A stretch of DNA of 64,000 nt from positions 1-64,000 of the forward strand of contig WSXZ01000013.1 in the NCBI GenBank assembly GCA_009773555.1, read 5' to 3'. The translations under genes were made by a program, and so were the position numbers. Below are positions 26,138 to 37,100 of this stretch, one piece after another (position 1 is the first letter of the stretch; each line of letters begins with the position of its first letter). A model generated the notes under the pieces. It did no database searches. It was given only the letters and a program-made list of their open reading frames with translations, and was not told the origin of the DNA. The stretch comes from Methylocystaceae bacterium (GTDB taxonomy: Bacteria > Pseudomonadota > Alphaproteobacteria > Rhizobiales > Beijerinckiaceae).

Positions 26138-28390
26138 ATGATGTTGCCTCGACGGGTCGCGACGCGGTTCAAACTGACAGTCGGCATCGCCGCGCTCGCG
26201 ATCGCCGCCCCCGCTTTCACCGGCCTTGACCGTCTCGGCGACGGCGAGGCGAAGCGCAAAGCCGCCTCGCGCTGGACGCCTTCGATTCCCTTCAGTCTCG
26301 GCGCCTGGCGCTCGCGGGTCGGCACGTTGCAGGAGACAGTGCGCGAGTTCGTCGAGCGCAAACGCGGCGACGATGAGGCGGCGCATCCTCTGGAAAATTC
26401 GCTCTTCGCCGCCGATGAAGGCGCGCTGCCGCCGGTCGTCGCCTATGCGCCTGCGCAGAACCGGCTCAACGTCGATGCGATCGCGCATCCCTCCGCAGCG
26501 CTGCTGGGAGTCGACGCTGAGGTTTTCACCCAGGCGGTCGCCGCATACAGGTCCGGAGATTTCGCGCAAGGCGACGACGCCGCGTCGCGGCTCCACGCGC
26601 CGCTTGCCGAGGCCGCCGCGCGATGGACCGGCCTTCGGCTTCATGCCCACGAAGCCGGGTTCAGGCGCATCGCCGAATTCCTTGCGGCTCACCCCGATTG
26701 GCCCGCCGGCGACTGGTTGCGCCGTCGCGGCGAGCAGGCGCTCGTCGCCGAGCGTCACGCCGACAAGACCGTGCTGGCCTGGTTCGCGGACAACAAGCCG
26801 CTCACCGGCTATGGCAAATATGCCCTGGCGCGGGCGATCGCTCGCGAGGGAGATTTCGAATCGGCGGCGGCGATGGCGCGCGACGCCTGGCGCAACGACG
26901 ATATCGGACAAGGGTTCGACACGACCTTCAATAAGGAGCTCGGCGAGCTCTTGACGCCGGCCGATCACAAGTTCCGCGCCGATCGTCTGCTCTATGCCGG
27001 AAAGAATACGCTCGCGTTGCGCACCGCCGAGCTCGCCGGCAAGGACGTCACGCTGCTCGCCCGCGCGCGCATCTCCGGCGTCGATAAGCTGGCGGCTTCT
27101 TTGCCGGCGTCTGTGCAGAACGATCCCGGACTGCTTTACGGACGCGTGCACAAGCTGCGTAACGACAAGAAATTCGCTGAAGCGGGCGCGCTGCTGCGCA
27201 ATGCGCCGCGCGACATCGAGAAGGTCGTCGACGGCGACGTTTGGTGGGAGGAGCGGCGCATCGTCGCCCGCAAGCTTCTCGACCAGGGGGATCCGCAGAC
27301 CGCTTACACGCTTTGCGCGGATCACGCCGCCGCCAAGACCAGCAACAGGGTCGACGCCGAATTCAACGCCGGCTGGATCGCTCTGCGGTTCTTGAACGAG
27401 CCGATCAAGGCCGAGCGCCATTTCACGCGGCTTGCGCAGGTCGCCGAGACTCCGCTGCAAAAGTCTCGCGCGTACTATTGGCTGGGACGCGCGGCGGAAG
27501 CCGCGCACGCCGAGGACGACGCCAAAGCGCGCAATTTCTATCTGCAAGCGGCCGCGCATTCGACGACGTTCTATGGGCAGCTCGCCAATTCCCGCCTCGG
27601 CGCCGATGAGCGCCCGCTTCGCCCGCCGCCGACAGCGGCCTCCGGCGACCGCCGAACGGAAGCGGTTCGCGTCGCGGAGCTGCTGTTCTCCGTGGGCGAG
27701 AAGGAGGTCGCGGCGCCGCTTGCGCTCGACGGCGCAAAATACTTGCAGGACGAGGCGCAGGTCGCGGCGCTCGGAGATGTCATCGCGCGCCAGGGCGACG
27801 CGAAACTCTCGCTCATTTTCGGCAAGGCCGCCTCCTATAGGGGAATCGCGCTCGACGACGTCGCCTTCCCCGCCTATGGCGTTCCCGATTTCAACGCGCT
27901 TCCTGGCTCCGCGTCCCGTTCGATCGTCTTCGCCGTCGCGCGCCAGGAAAGCGCCTTCGATCCCAAGGCCGTCTCCTCCGCCGGCGCCATGGGCCTGATG
28001 CAGATGATCGCCTCGACGGCGCGGCACACCGCCTTTATGCGCGGCGTCAGCTTCGACATGTCGCGGATGCTGAGCGACCCGCCCTTCAACGCCCAGCTCG
28101 GCGCGGCGCATCTCGGCATTCTGCTGGGCGAATATCGGGGCGCCTATCTCCTAACCTTCGCCGCCTACAACGCTGGCGGCGGGCGGGTGAAACAATGGAT
28201 CGACGCCTATGGCGACCCACGCAAGCCCAATGTCGATCCGATCGACTGGGTCGAGCGGATTCCGATCACCGAAACGCGCAATTACGTGCAGCGGGTGATG
28301 GAGAATTTCGTCGTCTATCGGGCGAAGTTCGAGGACAAGGGAACGCGGTCGCCGCAAGTCGAACTGGCCCGCGCCGGCGACAGCCTGTGA
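26138..28390 (+). CDS. slt: Soluble lytic murein transglycosylase
   Basis: A 750-residue periplasmic enzyme that cleaves the glycan strands of peptidoglycan to 1,6-anhydro products. It has a signal sequence (FKLTVGIAALAIAAPAFTG), a long helical superhelix domain (about residues 80-580, TPR-like), and a C-terminal SLT catalytic domain with the glutamate at about residue 604 in AVARQESAFDPKAVSSAGAM, GLMQMI, and FAAYNAGGGRVKQW. It ends one base from the convergent SH3-like gene. It heads an envelope-focused block with the macroglobulin and PBP1C genes. Confidence 0.93.
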   Translation: MMLPRRVATRFKLTVGIAALAIAAPAFTGLDRLGDGEAKRKAASRWTPSIPFSLGAWRSRVGTLQETVREFVERKRGDDEAAHPLENSLFAADEGALPPVVAYAPAQNRLNVDAIAHPSAALLGVDAEVFTQAVAAYRSGDFAQGDDAASRLHAPLAEAAARWTGLRLHAHEAGFRRIAEFLAAHPDWPAGDWLRRRGEQALVAERHADKTVLAWFADNKPLTGYGKYALARAIAREGDFESAAAMARDAWRNDDIGQGFDTTFNKELGELLTPADHKFRADRLLYAGKNTLALRTAELAGKDVTLLARARISGVDKLAASLPASVQNDPGLLYGRVHKLRNDKKFAEAGALLRNAPRDIEKVVDGDVWWEERRIVARKLLDQGDPQTAYTLCADHAAAKTSNRVDAEFNAGWIALRFLNEPIKAERHFTRLAQVAETPLQKSRAYYWLGRAAEAAHAEDDAKARNFYLQAAAHSTTFYGQLANSRLGADERPLRPPPTAASGDRRTEAVRVAELLFSVGEKEVAAPLALDGAKYLQDEAQVAALGDVIARQGDAKLSLIFGKAASYRGIALDDVAFPAYGVPDFNALPGSASRSIVFAVARQESAFDPKAVSSAGAMGLMQMIASTARHTAFMRGVSFDMSRMLSDPPFNAQLGAAHLGILLGEYRGAYLLTFAAYNAGGGRVKQWIDAYGDPRKPNVDPIDWVERIPITETRNYVQRVMENFVVYRAKFEDKGTRSPQVELARAGDSL

Positions 28391-28391
28391 T

Positions 28392-28784
28392 CTAGCAGGG
28401 AAAGCGGTTGTGATGACCGAGGAGTCCGCCCAGCGGCCAGCTGTGGCGCAGCTCCGTCAGCGGCTCGGCAAAATATTGATTGCTGCCAGAATAGGGATAG
28501 CCGAAATCGCAGCCGGACGTCTGGGTGACCCTAGACGACATGAACACAAGCTCTAGGGTCGCGACAAAAAAACGCTTCTTGTCGATGGCGATGCGCGTCC
28601 AGCTTGGATCGTCGCGCAAGATTTTGACCTCCGTCCCAGCCGGCGCGGTCGTGATCGCCGCATAATTCTCCTCTGGACCCGCGCGCAGCACCGCCGGATA
28701 GGCGAGCGTCAGCTTTATCGCCGCCGCCTGCTGAGCGCAGCAGAGCGCGCCAAAAAGAACAAAGGCAAATAGCGACCGACGCAT
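28392..28784 (-). CDS. Exported SH3-like domain protein
   Basis: A 130-residue protein with a signal peptide (RRSLFAFVLFGALCCAQQAAA) and a bacterial SH3-like module of about 55 residues (LTLAYPAVLRAGPEENYAAI, APAGTEVKILRDDPSWTRIA). Such modules often bind peptidoglycan or assist wall enzymes. The C-terminal 45 residues are rich in aromatic residues and end in cysteine (RFPC); two further cysteines occur in the signal peptide and one in SGCDFG. It is convergent with slt and divergent from the giant secreted protein; functional connection is inference. Confidence 0.75.
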   Translation of the reverse strand: MRRSLFAFVLFGALCCAQQAAAIKLTLAYPAVLRAGPEENYAAITTAPAGTEVKILRDDPSWTRIAIDKKRFFVATLELVFMSSRVTQTSGCDFGYPYSGSNQYFAEPLTELRHSWPLGGLLGHHNRFPC

Positions 28785-29027
28785 GCCGACTTCCCTGGTT
28801 TTGATGTGCGCTCGCGCAATCTCCAGACGCAGAGCCTAACCTAAAAGATATTCCCGCCGGCTCCAAATGGCGCCGGCCAAACAAGCGCGTGGGACAGCGG
28901 CATGGACGAATCGTCGGCGCAACGAGAGGCGCGTGGCTCTCGACTCAGGCGCGGCGCGCGGCCTATGCTTGACCCCAGTGGCGGCGCGGACTTTCCGGCA
29001 AGTCCGCCGCTGGCCTACGGTGCGCTC

Positions 29028-32000
29028 ATGCGGCGGATCGCGTTTTCTCTTGTCGCCGCCCTCGCGGCGTATTTTGCGCAGCCGTTGTGGCGCGCCACGC
29101 AGAACGCCATCGCCGAGACAAGAGCCAAACCAAGCGCGATCAGCTTTACGCCAGGCGAGTTGGCGGCGGATCGCGACGGGGCGAGCCTCATCGCCGTGCC
29201 GGCGCCAGGCCGCTATTCGATTCGTGCAAAAAGTCCCTCCGGCGCGCGCATCGAACTCGTCGACATGATCGCCGGTCCGCTCGACTCGAGCGGCGCGCCC
29301 GGCCTGCGCGACGGACGCATCGACGCGCTGCTCGATAAGGGCGTCTATAAGCTACGGGTTTTCGGTGTGAAAGGCGCGAGCGGCAAGGCCGCGCTCTCCG
29401 CGCAGGCGTTCGTCGAAGCCGGCCCGTCGAAGCCGACGCTCGCGCCAGGGCGCATCCAAAGCGGTGAACTCGGCGATCTGCAGCAACGCTCTTATTCCTT
29501 CGACGTCGGCGCAGAGGGTCGCGTGAGCCTTGAAGCGATCGGCCGGGCGCTCAGCGACTTGCGCGTCTGGCGTAGCGACGGCGAACTCGTCGATCTCGCC
29601 TTCGAGCAGGAGACGGTCGAAACAAAGCCGGGCCGCGCGATGACTCGGCTGCGTGTCGAGGGCGCGCTGGAGGCGGGGCGCTATGTCGTCACCGCCTATG
29701 GCGGCGAAAAGCTGGTCTGGGCGCAAGGCGACGCGGGGCAGCCCTTCTTGCTGCGCCTTGAAGAGCCGACGCTGCTCGCGGCGGGCGTCGCCGAGGGCGT
29801 GATCGGCCCCTTCGGCGCCGCGCGCTTCGACGCGCCGGCAAGCTATGACGCTTTTCGTCTCGACCTGGCGCAGACGACGCCGGCGCGGCTTGAAGCGCGG
29901 CGCAACGAATCGAGAGAAAACGCGACGATCTCGAAGACCAGCCGCACGCCGTCCGCGAACCTTCGGCTGGCGTCCGACGGCAAGACAAACGCGCATATTG
30001 AAGTCTCCGGCTACGAGGGTCAGGCGTTCACGCTGCGCGGTCTGCGTCAGTCCGACCGCGAAACATTCGAAGCGTCTGGACCGCATCTTGTCGGCGTTGA
30101 TCTTGCCGGCGACGGCGGCGACGAAGCCCCCGCCACGGCGCTCTTCGCGCGCATAGAGAAGGACGGCAAGACGCGGGTGATCGCCTCGGACGCGCCGCGC
30201 ATCGGCGCCGGAAAAGCGTGGCGGGGAAAGTTCAATCTCTTCGGGCCGACGTCGATCCTCTTCGAGGCGACGCGCGACGGACTTGTCGCGATCGATGCAA
30301 AAGGCGTCAAGGTCGACGCTTCGATCGAACCGGCGCTTGGCGCGCTGGCGCCCCGCGCAGATGGAAAGAACCCGGCGCGCTACGATCTCCAGGCGGGTTA
30401 TTATTTTCTGCGGCTGGAGCCGAAGGGCGATTCCGGCGGCGTCATCGACGTGACGCTCGGGCCGCCCGGACTTTCTGTTGCCGCGCCTGCTGCGGCGCCT
30501 TCACGCTCCACAATTTCCTTCGGGACGCAGACTCTCGAAAGGGACGGCTCCTATCTCATCCTGACGAATGTCGCGCCGCAACTCCTAACCGGGCCGCGCG
30601 TCGTCGCGCTTCCCGTTGAACTCGACAAGGCGCCATTGGCGCTCTGGCAGGACGCTGGCAAGGACGTCACGTTGCCGGTGCGGCTTCCCAAGACCGGCAA
30701 GGCGATTGCGCGCGATGGGCATGGCGCCGATGTCGCGCTGACCCTCACCGATCAAAAGGATGAGAATGAGCAGCGCCTGGCGACAATAAAGATCGCGGCC
30801 GCGGAAAAACCGCGCGCGCTTGGCCTCATCTTCGTTACCGAACCGACGCCGGCCAAGGTGGATGAAGCAGGCAAGCCTGCGCCAACGACGCTTTCCGCCG
30901 CGGTCACGCGTCCGGCCTTTTTCGATCTTGGCCGCGACGAAACGAAACGTCTGCGCTTCGAAGTCGCGCAAGGCGGCCTCTACCGAGTCGAGACGCTCGG
31001 GCGCATGAAGACCGCGCTGCGCGTCGGCGCGAATGTCTCGCCGCGGCTTGGCGAAGGCGAAGCGAATGGGCCTGGCGACAACGCGCTGGTGGTCACCGCG
31101 AAGGACTCCGCCGGCCATCTCGGCCTTGCCGTATCTCCTGCGACTCTCGCGCCGACGGCGAAACTTGTCGATGCGGGAATTGCGCGCGCGACGCTCGATT
31201 CCGGCAAGGGCGCGATCGTGCCGATCGAGATCACGCGCGAGGGCGAATATCGCATCGAGCTTCTCGGCCTGAAGCAGAAATGGCGCGCGAGATTGGAGGA
31301 CGCCGACGGCTGGCCGCTCGCGGCGCCGGGCGAAATGCAGCGATTGACGCGGCGGTTCGAGAAAGGCGCCTATCGGCTGGTCGTCATGCCGAGAGACGTC
31401 GAAGCGCGGATGGTGGCGCGACTGACGCCCATCATCGCCGCCAAGATGCTCGAAGGCCATGGGCCGCATCCCCTGCCCTTCGGCAAAGCCCAGAGGCTGC
31501 AATGGCGCGAGCCGCAGGCGCGCGACGCGCCGCGCTCGCCCGACATTTGGCGCTTTTCCCTTTACGGCGACGCCGCGATTGATCTTTCGATCGGCGACGG
31601 CATGATTGGCGAAATTTTCAAAGGCGAGACGGACAGCGTCGGCAAAGTCGCTGCGGGCAGGCCGTTCAAGTCGAAACTGACCGCCGGCGACTATCGGGTT
31701 GAGGCGCGAAGCCTTGCCCATGACGATCGCCTCGACTACGAGATTTCACTCAGTTCACATGAGTTGCAGCCCCATGCGCCGCGTGCGGTTCAGCCCCCGA
31801 CGCACGTCGATTTTTCTCTGGCGAATGACAGCGTCGTCGACCTTTCAAGCTTTGGAGACATCGAAACGATCGGCGTGCTGAAAGACGGCGGGGGCGATGT
31901 GATCGAGCGCCTGCAGCCGCGCGCCGACGACTGGAATGTCGCTCTGTCTCGCCGGCTGCCCGCCGGCAATTACCGGCTCGAACTCGAAAAGCTTGGCGCC

Positions 32001-34094
32001 GAGCCGCGCACCCCTGCGGGGGTTGAAGAAGCGCCGAGCGAGGAAACCGAAGAAGTTTCCAATGAAGGAGAAGCCGCGGAAAGCGAGGACGCGCCTCTCA
32101 GCGGCGTCGAGCTTCGCCTGGCGCTGCCCATTGAGAAGAATGACGGCGCCCTGGCGCTCTCGGGCGAGAGGACGCTGAGCGGAGAGGGCGCGCATATTCT
32201 TTCCCTCGCGCCGGCGCCCGCCGGGAGCCTCGCGCTGATCGCGGCGCGCTCCGAAGCCGACGTCGCCATCTCAATCGAGCGGCGCGACGCTGGCGGCCAA
32301 TGGCGCGCGATCGGAGTCGAGCGCGGACGCTCGCCCGTGGCGGCCTGGCCTGCGGCCAACGACGGCGAACTGCGCGCGGTCGTCTGGGCGATCGGCGGCG
32401 ACGACGCGCCGATCACGCTCGCCGCCCGCGCGGTCGAACGGCGCGCGCGCCGACTGGGCGAAGTCGCCCTTGATCCCGTCGACGGCGTCGCCGGAGTCTG
32501 CATCGCCAAGGTCGCGGCGCCCGACGCCACGCTCGTGACCCTCGAGACGCAGCAAAGCATCGCCGCCGGCTCGATGGCGGGGACATTATTGCGCGCGGCG
32601 CGCTCCGGACCGCTCGCGCCGCAAGCGCAAGAACTGTGGCTGATGAGCCGCGGCGACTGCGCCACCCGGGTCGGCGTCGCCGCTTTCGACTGGAAGGGCG
32701 CCGCGATTTCGCTCGACATCGGCGAGGGCGAGCGCGCGCATCTCGTTCCGCTCGCGCCAGTCGCCGGCAAGTTGCGGCTGTGGCTTGCGCGATCCGCCTT
32801 CGCCCAGCCGGCGCTCGACGGCGGCCGCGGCGTCGGCGTGGCGAAGGGCGCCGCGTTGGCGCTCGCTGGCGATACGCCGCTGGCGCTCTGGAACGCCGAA
32901 AGCAGCGCGCCGATGCGCGTCGCGCTTGGCGCCATTGACGTCGACACGCGGCCGGCGATCAAAGGCGGCGCGCTGTTTTCGGGAATTATCGCGCCGATGA
33001 GCGCGCAGCCCGTCGACATGGATGACGCCGCAGGGACGCTCGCGCTCGATCTTGCGGGCGGGCTCGCCGCCTTTGCGCAGCCGCGCGTCGTCTTTGGCGA
33101 CGGCGCCGCCACGTCGCGCATTCTGCACGGCGTCAAATCGCGCGTGCTTCTCGTCAATCCGACGCAAGCGCCGCTGCCGGCGCGCATCGCGCGACAGCCG
33201 GGCGAGAACAGACGACTCGACGCAGCGCGCGCATTTACGCGCTTCTTCCCTGCGGCGGGCCAGATGTCGCTGCCGCTCGACGCGCAGCAAAACGACAGGC
33301 TGATCGTCAGCGGCGCGCAGGCGACGGTCATTGCGAACAGCGGCCGTGTTTCACGCGGCGAGAACATTATGCTCGACGGCGCCGGCGAAGCGATCATCGA
33401 TCACGGCCCCGGCCTCGTCGCCTTTTGGATCGAGCGCGCGGGCGCATCGCCCTGGCCCGCGGCCTCGGCGCGCGCGCTCGATCCGCCGCAACGCGTGGCG
33501 CTGGAGGGCGCAGCGATGCGCCTTTCGATCAAGAGCGACAAACCTGCGCTGTTGAGAGCGACAGGCGGCGCGCCGGCGATCGTCGGTTTCACGCAGAACG
33601 GCAAGCGGGAGACGCTCGCTTTCGCGAATGGCGTCGATCTTCATCGCTACATGACGCCGGGCGAAGCGACGCTCGACATTTACGCGCCCTATGACGGCGC
33701 GCTGTCCGGCATGCTCGATATTTCGACGCAGCCCGTCATCGAGGCGCATGAAGGCGTGAATGACGCGGTGGCGATTTCGCCCGGCGCAAGCACGCTCTTC
33801 AGCTTCGAGGTGAAGGAAGCGCGCAACATCGGCCTCGGCGCGCGCGCGGAACCAGATCGCATCAGTGCGCGGCTGATGGATGCGCAAGGCAAGACGCTCG
33901 GCGACGGCGTCGCGCAGACGATGACGCTTTCGCCCGGCCGGTATTTTATCGAGGCGCGCACGCCCGCCGACGCGCAGGCGACGACGATCCGTGTCGCGAT
34001 CGTCGGCCTGTCGCCGCCTGTGAACGCGCCGCCGGCGGAGATCGTCGCCGAGCTGCTCGACAAGGCCGGCATGAAGAAAAGCAAGGCGCAATGA
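29028..34094 (+). CDS. Giant secreted beta-rich protein upstream of alpha-2-macroglobulin, function unknown
   Basis: A 1,688-residue protein with an N-terminal signal or anchor segment (IAFSLVAALAAYFAQPLW). No enzyme motif is visible. The sequence is a chain of beta-sandwich-like modules that share the strand motif [L/F]xxGxYxL, resembling pre-peptidase C-terminal (PPC) domains, near residues 101, 214, 454, 650, 738, 777, 884, 977 and 1634 (approximate). An acidic Glu/Ala-rich linker lies at about 997-1023. The frame is open back to 28902; the ATG at 29028 is chosen because the signal sequence starts there, although its ribosome site is weak. Its stop overlaps an in-frame ATG of the macroglobulin gene as ATGA, so the two are coupled. 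Inferred role: periplasmic partner of the macroglobulin/PBP1C pair; not demonstrated. Confidence 0.85.
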   Translation: MRRIAFSLVAALAAYFAQPLWRATQNAIAETRAKPSAISFTPGELAADRDGASLIAVPAPGRYSIRAKSPSGARIELVDMIAGPLDSSGAPGLRDGRIDALLDKGVYKLRVFGVKGASGKAALSAQAFVEAGPSKPTLAPGRIQSGELGDLQQRSYSFDVGAEGRVSLEAIGRALSDLRVWRSDGELVDLAFEQETVETKPGRAMTRLRVEGALEAGRYVVTAYGGEKLVWAQGDAGQPFLLRLEEPTLLAAGVAEGVIGPFGAARFDAPASYDAFRLDLAQTTPARLEARRNESRENATISKTSRTPSANLRLASDGKTNAHIEVSGYEGQAFTLRGLRQSDRETFEASGPHLVGVDLAGDGGDEAPATALFARIEKDGKTRVIASDAPRIGAGKAWRGKFNLFGPTSILFEATRDGLVAIDAKGVKVDASIEPALGALAPRADGKNPARYDLQAGYYFLRLEPKGDSGGVIDVTLGPPGLSVAAPAAAPSRSTISFGTQTLERDGSYLILTNVAPQLLTGPRVVALPVELDKAPLALWQDAGKDVTLPVRLPKTGKAIARDGHGADVALTLTDQKDENEQRLATIKIAAAEKPRALGLIFVTEPTPAKVDEAGKPAPTTLSAAVTRPAFFDLGRDETKRLRFEVAQGGLYRVETLGRMKTALRVGANVSPRLGEGEANGPGDNALVVTAKDSAGHLGLAVSPATLAPTAKLVDAGIARATLDSGKGAIVPIEITREGEYRIELLGLKQKWRARLEDADGWPLAAPGEMQRLTRRFEKGAYRLVVMPRDVEARMVARLTPIIAAKMLEGHGPHPLPFGKAQRLQWREPQARDAPRSPDIWRFSLYGDAAIDLSIGDGMIGEIFKGETDSVGKVAAGRPFKSKLTAGDYRVEARSLAHDDRLDYEISLSSHELQPHAPRAVQPPTHVDFSLANDSVVDLSSFGDIETIGVLKDGGGDVIERLQPRADDWNVALSRRLPAGNYRLELEKLGAEPRTPAGVEEAPSEETEEVSNEGEAAESEDAPLSGVELRLALPIEKNDGALALSGERTLSGEGAHILSLAPAPAGSLALIAARSEADVAISIERRDAGGQWRAIGVERGRSPVAAWPAANDGELRAVVWAIGGDDAPITLAARAVERRARRLGEVALDPVDGVAGVCIAKVAAPDATLVTLETQQSIAAGSMAGTLLRAARSGPLAPQAQELWLMSRGDCATRVGVAAFDWKGAAISLDIGEGERAHLVPLAPVAGKLRLWLARSAFAQPALDGGRGVGVAKGAALALAGDTPLALWNAESSAPMRVALGAIDVDTRPAIKGGALFSGIIAPMSAQPVDMDDAAGTLALDLAGGLAAFAQPRVVFGDGAATSRILHGVKSRVLLVNPTQAPLPARIARQPGENRRLDAARAFTRFFPAAGQMSLPLDAQQNDRLIVSGAQATVIANSGRVSRGENIMLDGAGEAIIDHGPGLVAFWIERAGASPWPAASARALDPPQRVALEGAAMRLSIKSDKPALLRATGGAPAIVGFTQNGKRETLAFANGVDLHRYMTPGEATLDIYAPYDGALSGMLDISTQPVIEAHEGVNDAVAISPGASTLFSFEVKEARNIGLGARAEPDRISARLMDAQGKTLGDGVAQTMTLSPGRYFIEARTPADAQATTIRVAIVGLSPPVNAPPAEIVAELLDKAGMKKSKAQ

Positions 34095-34111
34095 TCTCGA
34101 AAGGCGCGGCG

Positions 34112-37100
34112 ATGAAAAACATTCTGCTTCTCTCTTTCTGCGCGCTCCTTGCCGGGGCGACGCCGCTGCGCGCCGAAACCCCGCCCGTGTTCGACCGCGC
34201 GCAACGCGCCGATGGCGCGCGCGTCGCGCCCGATCGGTTTTTGCGCGCTTATGATCCGGTGACGGTCTTCTTCTCCAGCGACACGGGGCCGAAGGCCGGC
34301 GGCGCGGAAGACACGCCGCAAAAATATGTGACGATGGTCCCGCAGCCCGCCGGCGAATGGCGCTGGCTCGGTCCGCGCGCGCTGCAATTTCGGCCCGCCG
34401 ACGCCTGGAAGCCGCTGTCGCCCGTCGACGTGAAACTCGGCGCTGCGGAGTCAAAACTCGTCGCCCTGCTGCCGACGCCGCGTTCCACCAATCCCGCCGA
34501 GGGCGCCGATCCGCAACTCGAACTGACGCAGATCGCTCTCACCTTCGCTGAGCCGGTCGACGTCGCCGCGCTGACGCGGCTGCTCACAATCGAAATTCGT
34601 CCTTCGCCTGGCGTTTCGCCGCAAGGCGGACAAATGCTCAGCGCCTCGGCCTATGAAATCCGCGCGCTGGAGCGTGGCGAGCGCGCCGAGGAGCAGACCT
34701 ACGTCATCCGCTTCCGTGAACGGATCGCCGACGGCCGCGTCGCGATCCTGCGGCTGCGGCTTTCCGACGAAGCCGGACTTGACGACCAGACCTATGAATT
34801 GCGGCTGCGCACGGCGCCGCCCTTCGCGGCGACGGAGGCGAGCTGCGGCCACGGCTGGAGCGACGACCGCGCCGAAAACGTGCTGCGCTGCGCATCCTAT
34901 CTTACGACGGCCGAGAGCGGCGAAGAAGAAGGCGACGCCGCCGCCATCCCCTATGCGCCGGCGAGCAAGCGGCAGCTCACGCTCTCCTTTAATGCGACGC
35001 CCGAGACGATCGACATTCTGCGCGCGCGCGAGGCGCTGCGCATCACGCCGCCGGTCGACGATCTTGCCGTCGAGAGTGACGGCAGGCGGCTGCGCATCGT
35101 CGCGAAGTTCCTGTCGGACCAAGTTTACGAGTTCTCCATCGCCGCAAGCGCGCTGAAAGACTCGCGAGGACGCGCGCTGGCGAGCGCCTTCTCGCAGCGC
35201 TTCGCCTTCACCCGCGACGCGCCGGCGCTGCAATGGGATGCCGGCTATGGCGTCGCCGAGCGCTTTGGCCCGCAACTTCTGCCGCTGCGCGGCCGCGGCT
35301 ATGACCGCGCCGACATCCGCATCCACGCCATCGATCCGCTGTCGCGCGACTTTTTTCCCTTCCCCGCGCATGGCGTCGACACGAGTGACTCCGACGCGCC
35401 GCCCTTGCCCGGCAACGAGCCGAAGTCCTGGAGCGAGACCGCCAACATCGAGGCCGACGCGATCAAGCAGCGCATCAAGTCGCTCGGATCTCCCGCGGTG
35501 TCGCGGCTCGTCGAACTGCCGATCCGCCGCAATGGCCCCGACACGAAATTCGGCGTCGACCTCAAGGAGGATTTCGCCAAAGTCAGCGGCCGCGATCAGC
35601 CGGGGACCTATCTCGTCGGCCTGCGCGCGGTCGATGACGACAAGCGCCGCTGGCTGCGCGTGCAGATCACCGATCTCTCGCTGTCGGCCATCGAAGAGCC
35701 GACGCGGGTGCGTTTCGCGGTCACGTCGCTGTCGACGACGCAGCCCGTGAGCGGCGTGCAAATCCGCGTCGAAGGGGTCAGGGACGAGAAATTCGTTACG
35801 CTCGCGAGCGGAACGACCGACGCTTCCGGCTTCTTCTCCTGGACGCCCGACAAGCGCGGCGCCGGCGAAGCGCGACGCATCGTGGCCAACAAGGGGCTCG
35901 ACACGCTCGTGATCGACCCCAACAGCGCGCCATCGGAATATTCGCGGGAAATATGGTCAAAGCCGGAATCGGAATGGCTCGCCTGGACGAGCGAGGCGGA
36001 CCAGCCCCGCGCCGAAAAGCCGCGCACGCTCTGCCATCTCTTCTCGGAGCGGCCCATTTATCGGCCGGAAGAATTCGCGCACATCAAAGGCTTCGTGCGT
36101 AGCTATCGCGGCGGGGCGCTGAGCCTGACGAAGACCGGCGGAACGCTTGTCGTGACGGGGCCCGCCAATCAGGAATGGCGCATTCCGGTGAAGCTCGACG
36201 CGAGCGGCGGCTTCTATCACAAGTTCGACGCGCAAACTCAGGCGACCGGCGACTATTCGGCGCGGTTTGAACCGGATGCGCCGCAAAAGGCAAAGAAGGC
36301 GGAAGCGCAGAAGACCGAAACGGAAGAAGCGGCCGAGGGAGAGAGCGAAGCAGCCGAGCCCGCTCAAGACATTTCCTGCGGCCAGTTCACGTTCAAGAAA
36401 GAAGCCTATCGACTGCCGACGTTTGAGGTCGTGCTCAATGCGCCGCAGACGGTTGCACTCGACGGAACTTTCGACGTCGATCTCCTTGCCCGCTATTTCG
36501 CTGGCGGACTTGCGGCCGAGCGTCCCGTCAAATGGCGCGCAGCGCAATTTCCACATGTCTTCACGCCGCCGGGGCGCGAAGGCTTTCTGTTTTCGACCGA
36601 CGCGCGCTTCTCGGGCGAGGGCAAATTCAAATCAACCGCGGTGCTCGAGCGCGATCAACGCACCGACGCCGGCGGCGCCGCCCGCATGACCTTCGACACC
36701 GCGATCGAGCCGACGGCGCAGCCGCGCCGCTACTCCATCGAAGCGACGGTGACGGGCGACGACGGCATAGAAGTGCGCAATGTGCAGAACGTCATCGCGC
36801 TGCCGCCTTTTGTGCTCGGCGTGAAGACGCCGCGCTATGTCGAGCGTCCCGGCGCGGTGACGCCGGAGCTCATCGCCATTGACGGCAAGGGCGACGCGGT
36901 CGTCGGCCTCGAGATGACGCTGCGGCTCATCAAGCGCAATTGGATTTCGACGCTGCAGGCGTCCGACTTCGCGCAGGGCGCGGCGAAATATGTCACGCAG
37001 ACGCAGGACGACGTCCTGATCGAACGCAAGGTGACGAGCGCCAAGGAGGCGCAGAAAATCGAACTGCAGACGCGCGACGCCGGCGTCTATGTCGTGCAGC

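Noticed and set aside
26114-28111. A 665-codon open frame on the minus strand inside slt
   Set aside because: The plus frame has signal peptide and SLT active site; the antisense frame has no known domain.
28902-29027. 42-residue longer start of the giant secreted protein
   Set aside because: It would place a charged, arginine-rich stretch ahead of the signal sequence; the ATG at 29028 gives a normal exported N-terminus.
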